Of a stretch of DNA of 64,000 bases, positions 44,081 through 52,189 are shown one piece after another. Numbering within the stretch: the first letter of the stretch is position 1; each line of letters begins with the position of its first letter. Source of the stretch: Deltaproteobacteria bacterium (GTDB lineage Bacteria > Myxococcota_A > UBA9160 > UBA4427); assembly GCA_029261835.1 (NCBI GenBank), contig JAJDAO010000103.1, forward strand, positions 1 to 64,000, given 5' to 3'. Below the pieces are notes generated by a model. That model was not told the DNA's origin, did no database searches, and was given only the letters and a program-made list of their open reading frames with translations. Made by a program: the position numbers and the translations under genes.

Positions 44081-44398
44081 GGCTGATTCTCCGATTGGGC
44101 GAGTCGCGGCTGGACCGGCATTTAAGCCCCGCTTGCTCGCGCCGGCAAGGCCACTCGCCTGTGATGGCCGGCCGGGGCGTGAGCGCGCGGGTTCCGTTCG
44201 ACGGCGGCCAGCGCAAGTCTCCGGTTCCGTGGCCGAAATCGGTTCGCTGAGCCCCCGCCCCACTTGGCGAAGCCCGCGCGGCACAGATAGCCTTAGCGAG
44301 CGCGGGACCGCGGCCGGCGTCTGGGGGCCCCGCGGCGCAATGGCCTTCGGCCGGCACGGCCCCAGCACGTCAGCCGCATCGCACGGGAGCTGCGACAG
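44081..44398. other. 318-base divergent gap between purC and the methyltransferase gene
   Basis: It holds the purC promoter (44120-44148) in its left part. The rest is very GC-rich, with no gene I can support; an overlapping plus-strand frame (44037-44576) runs through purC and the methyltransferase and is spurious. Confidence 0.5.
44120..44148 (-). promoter_or_regulatory. purC promoter, sigma70 type
   Basis: On the minus strand TTGCCG (44148-44143), 17 bases, TTAAAT (44125-44120), about 40 bases upstream of the purC ATG. Four of six matches in each box and ideal spacing; the -10 is an AT island in very GC-rich DNA. Confidence 0.5.
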
Positions 44399-45127
44399 AT
44401 GGAACTCGACAGCGACAGCCTGGAGCGACTGGTTCCCGAGCGGATGGATCCCGCCGATCTGGCGGGCGCCGCGACCCTCGAGCTTCATCTCGAGCGCTAC
44501 CGCTTCGCGGCTGGCCAGGTTCGGCCCGGCCGGCTGCTCGACCTGGCATGTGGTGTCGGTTATGGCACCCGGCTGATGGCCGATCGCAATGGCCATCTCG
44601 AGTCCGCTCTGGGCGTCGACATCGCAGCCGCGGCAGTGCAGTACGCGCTCACACACTATGCCGACGAGCGCGTGCGCTTTCTCTGCTGCGATGGCATGAG
44701 CTTCGAGGACGCGGACGGCTTCGACACCATCGTCAGTCTCGAAACGATCGAGCATGTTCCCGGCCCCGACGCCCTCTTCGCGAGATTGGTGGCACTGCTT
44801 CGGCCTGGCGGTGTGCTGGTTTCGTCCGTGCCCGTCACGCCGTCCGTCGATCTGAATCCGCACCACTTGCGCGACTTCACGAGTGCTGACTTCCGCCGTA
44901 TGGGGCGCGAGAACGGACTCGTGGAGCGGGCCGAGTTCGAGCAAGTTCAGCGGGTGAACCCGCTGGAGCTCATGCGAGGCAAGCGTTTCGGCCGATCCAA
45001 CCTGCGTCCGGACCTCGTGAGGTACTACCTCGCTCGCCCGAGCGCAGCACTCACGCGGTTGCGGACGACGCTGCGCCATGGCTTTGCCGCGCGCTACCTC
45101 ACGCTGGCCTGGCAGCGGGAGGCCTGA
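44399..45127 (+). CDS. Class I SAM-dependent methyltransferase
   Basis: A 242-residue soluble enzyme. Motif I LLDLACGVGYGTRL (about 46-59), an acidic LGVDI loop, and VSLETIEHVPGPD then LLRPGGVLVSSVPV mark the Rossmann methyltransferase fold of the UbiG/UbiE-like group. The C-terminal part is basic and may bind the acceptor. Substrate unknown; phospholipid, quinone or sugar methylation are possible. ATG 44399 preceded by GGGAG. Confidence 0.85.
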   Translation: MELDSDSLERLVPERMDPADLAGAATLELHLERYRFAAGQVRPGRLLDLACGVGYGTRLMADRNGHLESALGVDIAAAAVQYALTHYADERVRFLCCDGMSFEDADGFDTIVSLETIEHVPGPDALFARLVALLRPGGVLVSSVPVTPSVDLNPHHLRDFTSADFRRMGRENGLVERAEFEQVQRVNPLELMRGKRFGRSNLRPDLVRYYLARPSAALTRLRTTLRHGFAARYLTLAWQREA

Positions 45128-45150
45128 GTGGCTCGGCTCAGGAGCCCCGC

Positions 45151-45567
45151 ATGATCACGCGCTCGAGTGAGCCGAAGCAGCCGGATCCTGTGGGGGGCGC
45201 ATGCTCGATCAGGCGGATGGTCGTCCCAGCGATGGCTGGCTTGGCGATCGACGCGCTGGATCTCGCGACCTTTGGTCCGGTGGGTCTATGGGCCGGCATC
45301 CCGCTCGGTGCCGCAGTGGGCTTCTGGCTCGCACCCGAGCTCGGCTTTCCGAGGCGGTCGCGCTGGCTCTGCGCAGCTCTTACCGGCCTGTACTGTGCCC
45401 TTCCGCTGACCGGCTTTCTTCCGCTGGCCACCATCGCCGCGAGCGCCGCGCGCGTACTGGATCGGTCCACGTCTGTGGTGCCCTCGGAGGTCGGTCCCGT
45501 GCCCGATCCCGAGGGAGCAATCGAGGTGGACTACAACAGCGAGTGGGACGACCCGGCCTCGCGTTGA
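45151..45567 (+). CDS. Small integral membrane protein of unknown function
   Basis: A 138-residue protein with two to three hydrophobic segments (about 24-60 and 72-95), the second and third separated by a charged loop PELGFPRRSRW, then a cytosolic acidic tail. No family recognised. It lies 23 bases after the methyltransferase, so may be co-transcribed. The purF promoter overlaps its stop codon, which supports the gene boundary. Confidence 0.6.
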   Translation: MITRSSEPKQPDPVGGACSIRRMVVPAMAGLAIDALDLATFGPVGLWAGIPLGAAVGFWLAPELGFPRRSRWLCAALTGLYCALPLTGFLPLATIAASAARVLDRSTSVVPSEVGPVPDPEGAIEVDYNSEWDDPASR

Positions 45568-45593
45568 CCCAGACGGGACGGCTCCGATACAAT
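45564..45593 (+). promoter_or_regulatory. purF promoter, sigma70 type
   Basis: TTGACC (45564-45569), 18 bases, TACAAT (45588-45593): 5/6 matches in both boxes. It leaves a leader of nearly 200 bases before the purF ATG; the leader has a GAGAGC-CA-GCTCTC inverted repeat near 45620 but no recognisable riboswitch. Confidence 0.6.
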
Positions 45594-45796
45594 GCCCGTT
45601 CTCCGAGCGGATCCCTTCGAGAGCCAGCTCTCAGTGCACCGCGGGGCCCTTACTTGTTCGCGCCTGCTCCTTTCAGCAATTGCAGCGACGACGACGAGCC
45701 GCGCGGGCTCCGGGTCTCTGCTCGGATCCGCGCTGCCCTCCGCCGGCTCGAGGCATTCTTGTTCCTCTGTCCCCGCAGATGCGACCCGGAGATGTC

Positions 45797-47293
45797 ATGA
45801 GTGAGCGTCGCAGCCCTCTCGCGATCTCCGACGCGGAGATGGAACGGCTCGCGCGAGAGCGCGTGGCCGACCACTTCCATGACGAGTGCGGCGTCTTCGG
45901 CATTCACGGTCACGACGAGGCTTCCCACATCTGCTACCTCGGGCTCTACGCCCTGCAGCACCGCGGCCAGGAGAGCTGCGGCATGGTGGCATCCAACGGC
46001 CGCGAACACATCGCGCATCGTGCGATGGGCCTGGTGGCCGATACGTTCGGCGAGAAGACTCTCGGTCGTCTGCGCGGCCGTCACGCCATCGGACACGTGC
46101 GCTACTCCACCGCGGGCGAGAGCCTTCTGCGCAACGCGCAGCCGATTTGCGCCAACACGGATGGTGGCCCGGTCTCGATCGCCCACAACGGCAATCTGGT
46201 CAACGCCGTGGCGATCCGGCGCGAGCTCGAGGGGCGGGGCGCCATCTTCGGCTCTACCTCGGACAGCGAGGTGCTGCTTCATCTCCTGGCGCGCTCGCGT
46301 GAAGAGCACGTGGAGGATCGCTTCATCGACGCGGTCTCCCGGGTCAAGGGTGCCTTCAGCATCGTTCTGTTGACTGACGATGCGCTGATCGGTGCGCGTG
46401 ATCCGAGCGGCTTCCGACCACTCAGCCTGGGACGGCTGGGTCGCGCCTATGTGCTCGCGAGTGAGACCTGCGCACTCGATCTGATCGGAGCCAGCTACGA
46501 GCGCGATGTCGAGCCCGGTGAGATGGTCGTTATCAGGCGAGGTCGACTGCGTAGCCTGCGTCCGTTCACCCGAGAGGTGCCCAAGCACTTCTGTATCTTC
46601 GAGTACATCTACTTCGCAAGACCCGATTCGAACCTGGTGGGGCACAACGTCTACGCCTTCCGCAAGGAGCTCGGCCGGACGTTGGCGCGAGAACACCCGG
46701 TGGCCGCCGATATGGTGGTGCCGGTTCTCGACTCCGGTAATGCCGCGGCACTGGGCTACGCCGAGCAGGAGGGGATTCCGTACGAGACGGCCCTCATCCG
46801 CAATCACTATGTGCGCCGCACATTCATTGAGCCCGCGCAGTCGATTCGGAACTTCGGTGTCAAGGTCAAGCACAACGCAATCAAGAGCTTTCTGGACGGC
46901 CGGCGGGTCGTGCTGGTGGACGACTCCATCGTGCGCGGGACCACGCTGGTCAAGATCGTCGGCATGTTGCGCGTGGCGGGGGCCCGAGAGGTCCACGTAC
47001 GCATTTCATCCCCTCCCACCATCGGCCGCTGTCACTACGGGATCGATACACCGACGCGCGAGGAGCTGATCGCCCACGATCACTCGGTGGACGAGATCCG
47101 TGAGATCATCGGCGCCGATTCGCTCGGCTTCCTCTCCTTGGAAGGGCTTCGCCGCACCGCGGCTAGCGAAGTCAAGATCGGCATCTGCGACGGCTGCTTC
47201 TCCGACAACTACCCCATTCCGGTCGACAGCGAGACGGAGACCCCCCAGCTCTCGCTTTTTCGCGCCATGGAAGAAGAGCCTGATCCAGAGTGA
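45797..47293 (+). CDS. purF: Amidophosphoribosyltransferase PurF, propeptide and Fe-S type
   Basis: First committed enzyme of purine synthesis. Starting at ATG 45797 there is a 30-residue propeptide that would be removed to expose C31 of CGVFGI as the N-terminal nucleophile of the glutaminase domain (LYALQHRGQESCGM; RYSTAGES). The phosphoribosyltransferase half has the PRPP motif VVLVDDSIVRGTT. Cysteines in HFCIFEYIYFARPDS and ICDGCFSDNYP fit the 4Fe-4S cluster of Bacillus-type PurF. 498 residues. Confidence 0.95.
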   Translation: MSERRSPLAISDAEMERLARERVADHFHDECGVFGIHGHDEASHICYLGLYALQHRGQESCGMVASNGREHIAHRAMGLVADTFGEKTLGRLRGRHAIGHVRYSTAGESLLRNAQPICANTDGGPVSIAHNGNLVNAVAIRRELEGRGAIFGSTSDSEVLLHLLARSREEHVEDRFIDAVSRVKGAFSIVLLTDDALIGARDPSGFRPLSLGRLGRAYVLASETCALDLIGASYERDVEPGEMVVIRRGRLRSLRPFTREVPKHFCIFEYIYFARPDSNLVGHNVYAFRKELGRTLAREHPVAADMVVPVLDSGNAAALGYAEQEGIPYETALIRNHYVRRTFIEPAQSIRNFGVKVKHNAIKSFLDGRRVVLVDDSIVRGTTLVKIVGMLRVAGAREVHVRISSPPTIGRCHYGIDTPTREELIAHDHSVDEIREIIGADSLGFLSLEGLRRTAASEVKIGICDGCFSDNYPIPVDSETETPQLSLFRAMEEEPDPE

Positions 47294-47297
47294 GTTC

Positions 47298-47323
47298 GGC
47301 CGGGTCTCGGAATGACCCGGGCC
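47298..47323 (+). terminator. Hairpin after purF
   Basis: GGCCGGGTC and GACCCGGGCC pair as a 9-bp stem with one bulged G and a 7-base loop, five bases after the purF stop. No T-run follows, so it is a weak intrinsic-terminator candidate. Confidence 0.4.
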
Positions 47324-47350
47324 ACTCGCCCCGATCCGAGCGCCGAATCA

Positions 47351-47385
47351 AGCCTAGCCGGCCCATTTCAGAACCCTGCTAGGCT
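47351..47385. promoter_or_regulatory. Perfect 8-bp inverted repeat with 19-base spacer, candidate operator
   Basis: AGCCTAGC at 47351-47358 and GCTAGGCT at 47378-47385, 43 bases before the glutamine-synthetase-like gene. Size and spacing fit a dimeric regulator site; a long-loop RNA stem is the alternative. Confidence 0.4.
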
Positions 47386-47427
47386 CTCTCCTCGTTTCTC
47401 GCTAGGGCGCACGAGGAGGAGCTCTCG

Positions 47428-48816
47428 ATGAGTGAGCGCGGCAGGCTCGACCTGGATACGCTGCGACGTCTGATTGACGACGGCAGCATCGAGACGGTGC
47501 TGACTGTACTCCCTGACCTCTATGGCCGGCTGATGGGCAAGCGCATCGTCGGCCGCTACTTCCTCGAAGAAGTCGCGGGGCACGGCATGCACGCTTGCGA
47601 CTATCTCTACGCATGCGACATGGAAATGGATCCGACGCCGGGCTATCGCTTCACGAGCTGGGAGACCGGCTATGGCGACATGCGGGTCGTCCCCGACTTC
47701 AGCACGCTGCGGAGGGCGGCCTGGCTCGAGCGCACCGCCATCGTCGTCTGTGACACACTGGAGGAGGATCGCGACGTTCCCATCGCCGTGGCGCCGCGCA
47801 ATATTCTTCGCGAGCAGGTCGAGCGGGCAGGCGAGGCGGGATTCGTTCCCTATCTGGCCAGCGAGCTGGAGCTCTTTCTCTTTGACGAGAGCTATGGAGA
47901 GGCTCGTCGCAAAGGCTATCGCGACATCGAGACGAGTCAGAAGTACAACGAGGACTACCATGTTCTTTCAGGCGGCTTCGCCGAGCCAGTCATCGGAGCC
48001 ATCCGCCGCTGTGTCGACGACTCCGCCATTCCCGTGGAATTCAGCAAGGGCGAGGCCAGCGCTGGTCAGCATGAGATCAACCTGCGCTATGCCACGGCAA
48101 TCGAGATGGCCGATCGCCATGTGATGTACAAGTTGGCCGCCAAAGAGATTGCGGCCCAGCAGGGCCGCTCGGTCACATTCATGGCCAAGTGGCACACTGA
48201 TTACGCGGGCAATAGCCTGCACGTGCACTTGAGCTTCCAGGATCTCGATGGGCGGTCTGTCTTCTCCGCGGATGGTGATCCCGCGCCCGGTACACGGGTG
48301 CAGATGAGCGACACCTTCCGCTACGCAGTGGGTGGGATGCTCGCGCATGCGCGAGCGCTCTCGCTGCTCTTTGCGCCCAACGCGAATTCTTACAAGCGCT
48401 ACGTAGAGGGCACGTTTGCCCCCACCCGCATCGCTTGGAGCTACGACAACCGGACGGTTGGCTTCCGCGTCGTGGGGCACGGTGCCGGCCTGCGGGTGGA
48501 GTGCCGGATCCCGGGCGGTGATGCCAACCCGTATCTGGTCTACGCCGGATTGATCGCGGCGGCGCTCGACGGCATCGAGCAGCGGCGAGAGCCCGGTCCG
48601 TTCTTCGAGGGCAACGGCTATCTGGCGGCGGATCTGCCGCGCGTGCCGGGGACCCTGGCTGAGGCCGTGCAGGAATTCGCCGCCAGTGATTTCGTCCAGA
48701 GTGCCTTTTCTCCCGGCGTCGTGGAGCATCTTCTGCACTTCGCGCGCACCGAGCTCGCCGCCTCGAATCGAGCGGTGACCGACTTCGAGAGAGCTCGCTT
48801 CTTCGAACGCGGCTGA
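47428..48816 (+). CDS. Glutamine-synthetase-superfamily ligase (PuuA/GlnT-like)
   Basis: A 462-residue ATP-dependent amine ligase. Glutamine synthetase catalytic motifs are intact: YLASELELFLF (metal glutamates), KGEASAGQHEINLRYA, LHVHLSFQ, NSYKRYVEGTFAP, and VECRIPGGDANPYLVYA. The N-terminal beta-grasp half (VLTVLPDLYGRLMGKRI) and the WETGYGDMRVVPD segment resemble gamma-glutamylpolyamine synthetases and type III-like enzymes rather than housekeeping GlnA; the adenylylation tyrosine loop of GlnA I is not apparent. Substrate amine is unknown. It is preceded by GAGGAGGAG. Confidence 0.85.
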   Translation: MSERGRLDLDTLRRLIDDGSIETVLTVLPDLYGRLMGKRIVGRYFLEEVAGHGMHACDYLYACDMEMDPTPGYRFTSWETGYGDMRVVPDFSTLRRAAWLERTAIVVCDTLEEDRDVPIAVAPRNILREQVERAGEAGFVPYLASELELFLFDESYGEARRKGYRDIETSQKYNEDYHVLSGGFAEPVIGAIRRCVDDSAIPVEFSKGEASAGQHEINLRYATAIEMADRHVMYKLAAKEIAAQQGRSVTFMAKWHTDYAGNSLHVHLSFQDLDGRSVFSADGDPAPGTRVQMSDTFRYAVGGMLAHARALSLLFAPNANSYKRYVEGTFAPTRIAWSYDNRTVGFRVVGHGAGLRVECRIPGGDANPYLVYAGLIAAALDGIEQRREPGPFFEGNGYLAADLPRVPGTLAEAVQEFAASDFVQSAFSPGVVEHLLHFARTELAASNRAVTDFERARFFERG

Positions 48817-49037
48817 GGCGCGGGCCGAGATCGTACGCGCGGCGAGTGTCAGGTTTCGTCCGGGCTCGCCGATACGGGTTTCTGTGGGCGGGGCCGATGC
48901 AGGCCTTCGGAACGGGTCTGGCATCCCCTCGGATCGCTGAGAGGAGATTCCGGGTCACCGAAGACGGTCGGCACTGCCGGCCGAGTACGGCGCGCGGAGT
49001 GGCAAGCCCCGCGGCGCTCTCGCTCGGGGGAGATCCA

Positions 49038-50318
49038 GTGTCTCTCGAACGCCACAGGCTGAGAGTCGACTTCGCTCGCGCGGGAACCTTCCGCCGCGAG
49101 TACCTCAGCAATATCGCCAATGGCGGCATCTTCATCGAGAGCGATGCGCCGATTGCGGTGCGCGATGTCGTCGTGGTCGAGATCGGTCTGGCGTATCGCG
49201 ATCAGACGATCGAGCTCGAGGGAGAGGTCGTGCACCGCATCCCCCCTGAGATGTCCGCCACCGGTGCGGTTCCGGGCGTGGCCGTGCAGTTCGAACTCTC
49301 GGCCAAGCAGCTTCGGGCAAAGTTCGAGCCGCTCGTCGGAACGGCCGATGGCGATGAGCGGGCCTCGCAGTCAGGTCGTCGCGTCGCTCGGCGCTCGCAG
49401 GCTCGCGTGCAGGCCAAGGTGGAGAGCTCGAGTCAGGGTGAGGTCGCGGGTCGGTCGCGGGACATCAGTCGCTCAGGCATGCTGATTTCGGTCGCGGGGA
49501 AGCCGATTCCAGTCGGTGAGCCGATCGTTGTGACCGTCGCGCATCCCCAGACGGGCGAGGCACTGCAGGTCGACGGCAAAGTCGTTCGCCATGTCCGCTC
49601 GGATGTTGGCGAGGTGACCGCCATGGGGATCGAATTCTGCGCGCCCGAAGCGCGACAGGCCGAGGTCTCGAGCTTCGTCAGCGACGTGCAGGTCACGGAA
49701 CACAGTCGCCGTCTGGGCGGCATCACGGGGCCCATCGCCGAGTTGGGCATCGAAAACCTGCTCCAGATGTTCGGCTCCAGCTCTCATCAGGGCACGCTCA
49801 CGCTGACGCGAGGCGCGGAGGAGGGATTCATCGCCTTCGAGGGCGGCATGCTGTGTGGTGCACGGGTTGGGCGCGCGAGCGGCACTGCGGCGCTGCGGCA
49901 AATGCTTGGCTGGCGTGAGGGCAGCTTCGAGTTCGAGGCCCGCGTCGAAGAGAGTGAGCTCCGCGATAGCGAGATCCCCCTCAGTGGGGCGATTCTGGAT
50001 GCCCTGTGCGAGATCGATGAGCGGAGCCGTTCCCGCGAAGCCGGCCAGCCGCCGGTGGCTGACGGTAGCGAGTCGGCGGCGGGCACCGGGAGTTCGAACG
50101 TGCCGGCTCATATCTCGCCCGACGGCACTTTCACGGCGGACACCGCCAGGGCCGATTCGTCTCGCGGCGAGCTGACGAAGACCGAGGAGGCCGTACTCGA
50201 CCTCGCGTGCGTCGGCATGAGCGTCGACAAGATGCTGGAGGTCATCCCCGAGCGACAGATCGAGGTCTACACGGCTCTCGACTCGCTGCTGGAGCGTGGC
50301 CTGATCCGCTGCCGCTGA
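49038..50318 (+). CDS. Two PilZ domains plus DUF4388 (PATAN) signalling protein
   Basis: A 426-residue cytoplasmic protein. First PilZ-like domain about 1-95 (EYLSNIANGGIFIESD, degenerate). Second about 110-225 with both c-di-GMP motifs: RRSQAR (RxxxR) and DISRSG (DxSxxG), so it likely binds c-di-GMP. Then DUF4388 at about 230-310 (GPIAELGIENLLQMFG, GTLTLTRGAEEGFIAFEGG), a region typical of deltaproteobacterial signalling proteins, an unstructured linker, and a C-terminal winged-helix-like segment (TKTEEAVLDLACVG... LLERGLIRCR). GTG at 49038 chosen because GGGGGAGA lies just upstream; the frame is open to 48846. Confidence 0.82.
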   Translation: MSLERHRLRVDFARAGTFRREYLSNIANGGIFIESDAPIAVRDVVVVEIGLAYRDQTIELEGEVVHRIPPEMSATGAVPGVAVQFELSAKQLRAKFEPLVGTADGDERASQSGRRVARRSQARVQAKVESSSQGEVAGRSRDISRSGMLISVAGKPIPVGEPIVVTVAHPQTGEALQVDGKVVRHVRSDVGEVTAMGIEFCAPEARQAEVSSFVSDVQVTEHSRRLGGITGPIAELGIENLLQMFGSSSHQGTLTLTRGAEEGFIAFEGGMLCGARVGRASGTAALRQMLGWREGSFEFEARVEESELRDSEIPLSGAILDALCEIDERSRSREAGQPPVADGSESAAGTGSSNVPAHISPDGTFTADTARADSSRGELTKTEEAVLDLACVGMSVDKMLEVIPERQIEVYTALDSLLERGLIRCR

Positions 50319-50376
50319 GCGCCCTGCTACCCGCTCATGGCGCCGCTACGCTTGTGCACATCGATGGGAGGTGTGC

Positions 50377-51168
50377 ATGAGTGGAACGCCGACTGGGCGT
50401 CTCAATGGACGGACGGCTCTGATCACCGGGGCGGGTAGCGGAATCGGGCGCGAGAGTGCGTTGCTCTTTGCGGCTGAGGGGGCCCGCGTCGTGGTGTGCG
50501 AGCGAGACGAAGCCGCCGGCCGCGTCACGGTGGAGCACGTCGAAGCGCAGGGGGGGCAGGCGCTGTTGGCGCTGGCCGACGTGTCGGACGACGCACAGAT
50601 GAGGCAGGCCGTCGAGTCCGCCGTCGACTGGACCGGCGGTCTGCACGTTCTCTTCAACAACGCGGGCATCTTTCCGGCGCGCGACGGATCGCCGGTCGAG
50701 ACGCCACTGGATGTCTGGCAGCTCGTGATCGACGTCAATCTCAAGGGCGTATTCCTCGGCTGCAAACACGCGATTCCCGCCATGATCGAATCCGGCGGCG
50801 GGTCGATCATCAACACCGCATCGTTCGTCGCCGTGATGGGCGCCGCAACCTCCCAGATCGCCTATACGGCGAGCAAGGGCGGCGTGCTGGCGATGACGCG
50901 CGAGATTGCAGTCGAGTACGCGCGTCGCGGAATCCGCGCCAACGCGCTCTGCCCCGGACCTGTCAACACGCCGCTACTCGAGGAGTTCCTGAGCGATCCC
51001 GCACAGCGCGCGCGGCGTCTGGTCCACATTCCGATGGGCCGGCTGGCAGAGGCCAGCGAGGTCGCGCAGGCGGCGCTCTACCTCGCCTGTCCCGAATCTT
51101 CCTATGTCACCGGGAGCACCTTCATGGTCGACGGCGGCATCACGGCCGCCTATGTAACGCCCGAGTAG
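50377..51168 (+). CDS. Short-chain dehydrogenase/reductase
   Basis: A 263-residue classical SDR. Cofactor motif TGAGSGIG (about 17-24), NNAGI, catalytic serine region INTASFVAVMGA, active-site YTASKGG, and the C-terminal YVTGSTFMVDGG. The acidic CERDEA after the second strand suggests NAD preference. Substrate unknown (alcohol or 3-oxoacyl type). ATG 50377 with GGGAGG five bases upstream; GTG 50371 is an alternative. Its 3' end overlaps the convergent protease gene by 29 bases. Confidence 0.88.
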   Translation: MSGTPTGRLNGRTALITGAGSGIGRESALLFAAEGARVVVCERDEAAGRVTVEHVEAQGGQALLALADVSDDAQMRQAVESAVDWTGGLHVLFNNAGIFPARDGSPVETPLDVWQLVIDVNLKGVFLGCKHAIPAMIESGGGSIINTASFVAVMGAATSQIAYTASKGGVLAMTREIAVEYARRGIRANALCPGPVNTPLLEEFLSDPAQRARRLVHIPMGRLAEASEVAQAALYLACPESSYVTGSTFMVDGGITAAYVTPE

Positions 51169-52189
51169 CCGAGTGTCCATGCGATCGCTCAGCCGTCCCG
51201 GGTCCCCAGACGCGCCTGCGCCGCATCACCGCTAGCACGATTGCGAGCGCGCCGAGCGATGTTGCCGTCAGCGCCAGGTAGAGGTGGGCGAAGCTGAACG
51301 GCCCGCGGCCCTGCCCGTTGCAGTTCGCGTTGTCCGAAGAGTCATCGCACCCGGATCCCACCAGAGCGACGATCTGATCGCGGTAGTACGAGAGATCGGC
51401 CGAATAGGTGACATCGCCGTAGAAGGCGGTTCGGGGTGGCTGGCCGTTTCGAGCGCGGATGGTGAACATCACGCCGGCTAGCACCCACCCCTTGCTCGGC
51501 TCCAGGCGATCACGTCGCGCGAATAGAGCGCCCCCGGAATCGCCTTGGGCCGCCTGGGCCTCATGGGCGGTTCCTGCCGGATCGTCGAGCCGGTCGAAGA
51601 GCGTCGCGAATGCGTGCGTGCGCGTGCCGCCGCGCTCGATGTCCTCCGGCCACGCGGCGATCGTATTCGTCCCCCAATGCAGGCCGTCTTCCGTGCCCCA
51701 GAGCCAGCCATCGACCAGACCGCGGTCGTGCGTGTCGATCTTCGTGGGCTCGCCTCGCGTGTAGCCGGCACCGATCATCATGGCCGACTCGCCGGGCTTG
51801 GGCGTGGAGCGGCTGATCGGGAGCATTGGCAGATCGGGGAGCTCGGGATTGCCGACCAGCCGGAACACCTGCAGGTCGCTGGGCACGCCGTCCGGATTGC
51901 TGATCTGGACCGCCGTGCCGGCGACTGGGTCGTAGCGCTCGCCACCAATCACGACGATCCCAACGCCCACGTGGTGCGCCGTCAGCACCCAGCCGTTGCC
52001 GAGATAGATCACCGATGGGCCGCCCAGGCGCCGGCCGACGTGTGCCCAGCCGGGGTCGTCGGCGGGTACTTCGTCGTTGCTACTGCCGTCGCCGGAATCG
52101 AGGATCAGCGCCAAAGCGGCAGGCGGCGAGGACCACAGCACGAGCGACGTGAGCAGCCGGAGCGCTGGCCTCGTGACGAGCCGAGTCAC
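51140..52189 (-). CDS. Exported trypsin-like (S1) serine protease with C-terminal membrane anchor
   Basis: A 349-residue protein. Signal peptide at 1-28; catalytic triad candidates H73 (WVLTAHHVG), D about 104 (SDLQVFRL) and the serine of AQGDSGGALF. After the protease domain a C-rich spacer (GSGCDDSSDNANCNG) leads to a hydrophobic span (LYLALTATSLGALAIVLAV) and RRRR, resembling C-terminal anchoring or sorting tags of myxobacterial secreted proteins, although about 20 residues follow. GTG start overlaps the stop of the repeat protein (GTGA), so they are translationally coupled. Third gene of the nadB unit. Confidence 0.82.
   Translation of the reverse strand: MTRLVTRPALRLLTSLVLWSSPPAALALILDSGDGSSNDEVPADDPGWAHVGRRLGGPSVIYLGNGWVLTAHHVGVGIVVIGGERYDPVAGTAVQISNPDGVPSDLQVFRLVGNPELPDLPMLPISRSTPKPGESAMMIGAGYTRGEPTKIDTHDRGLVDGWLWGTEDGLHWGTNTIAAWPEDIERGGTRTHAFATLFDRLDDPAGTAHEAQAAQGDSGGALFARRDRLEPSKGWVLAGVMFTIRARNGQPPRTAFYGDVTYSADLSYYRDQIVALVGSGCDDSSDNANCNGQGRGPFSFAHLYLALTATSLGALAIVLAVMRRRRVWGPGTAERSHGHSATRALHRRP

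Noticed and set aside
44081..45079. 333-codon N-terminal extension of purC
   Set aside because: Runs antisense through the methyltransferase; the ATG at 44080 gives the normal PurC start and has a promoter just upstream.
45650..46996. 448-codon minus-strand frame
   Set aside because: Antisense to purF.
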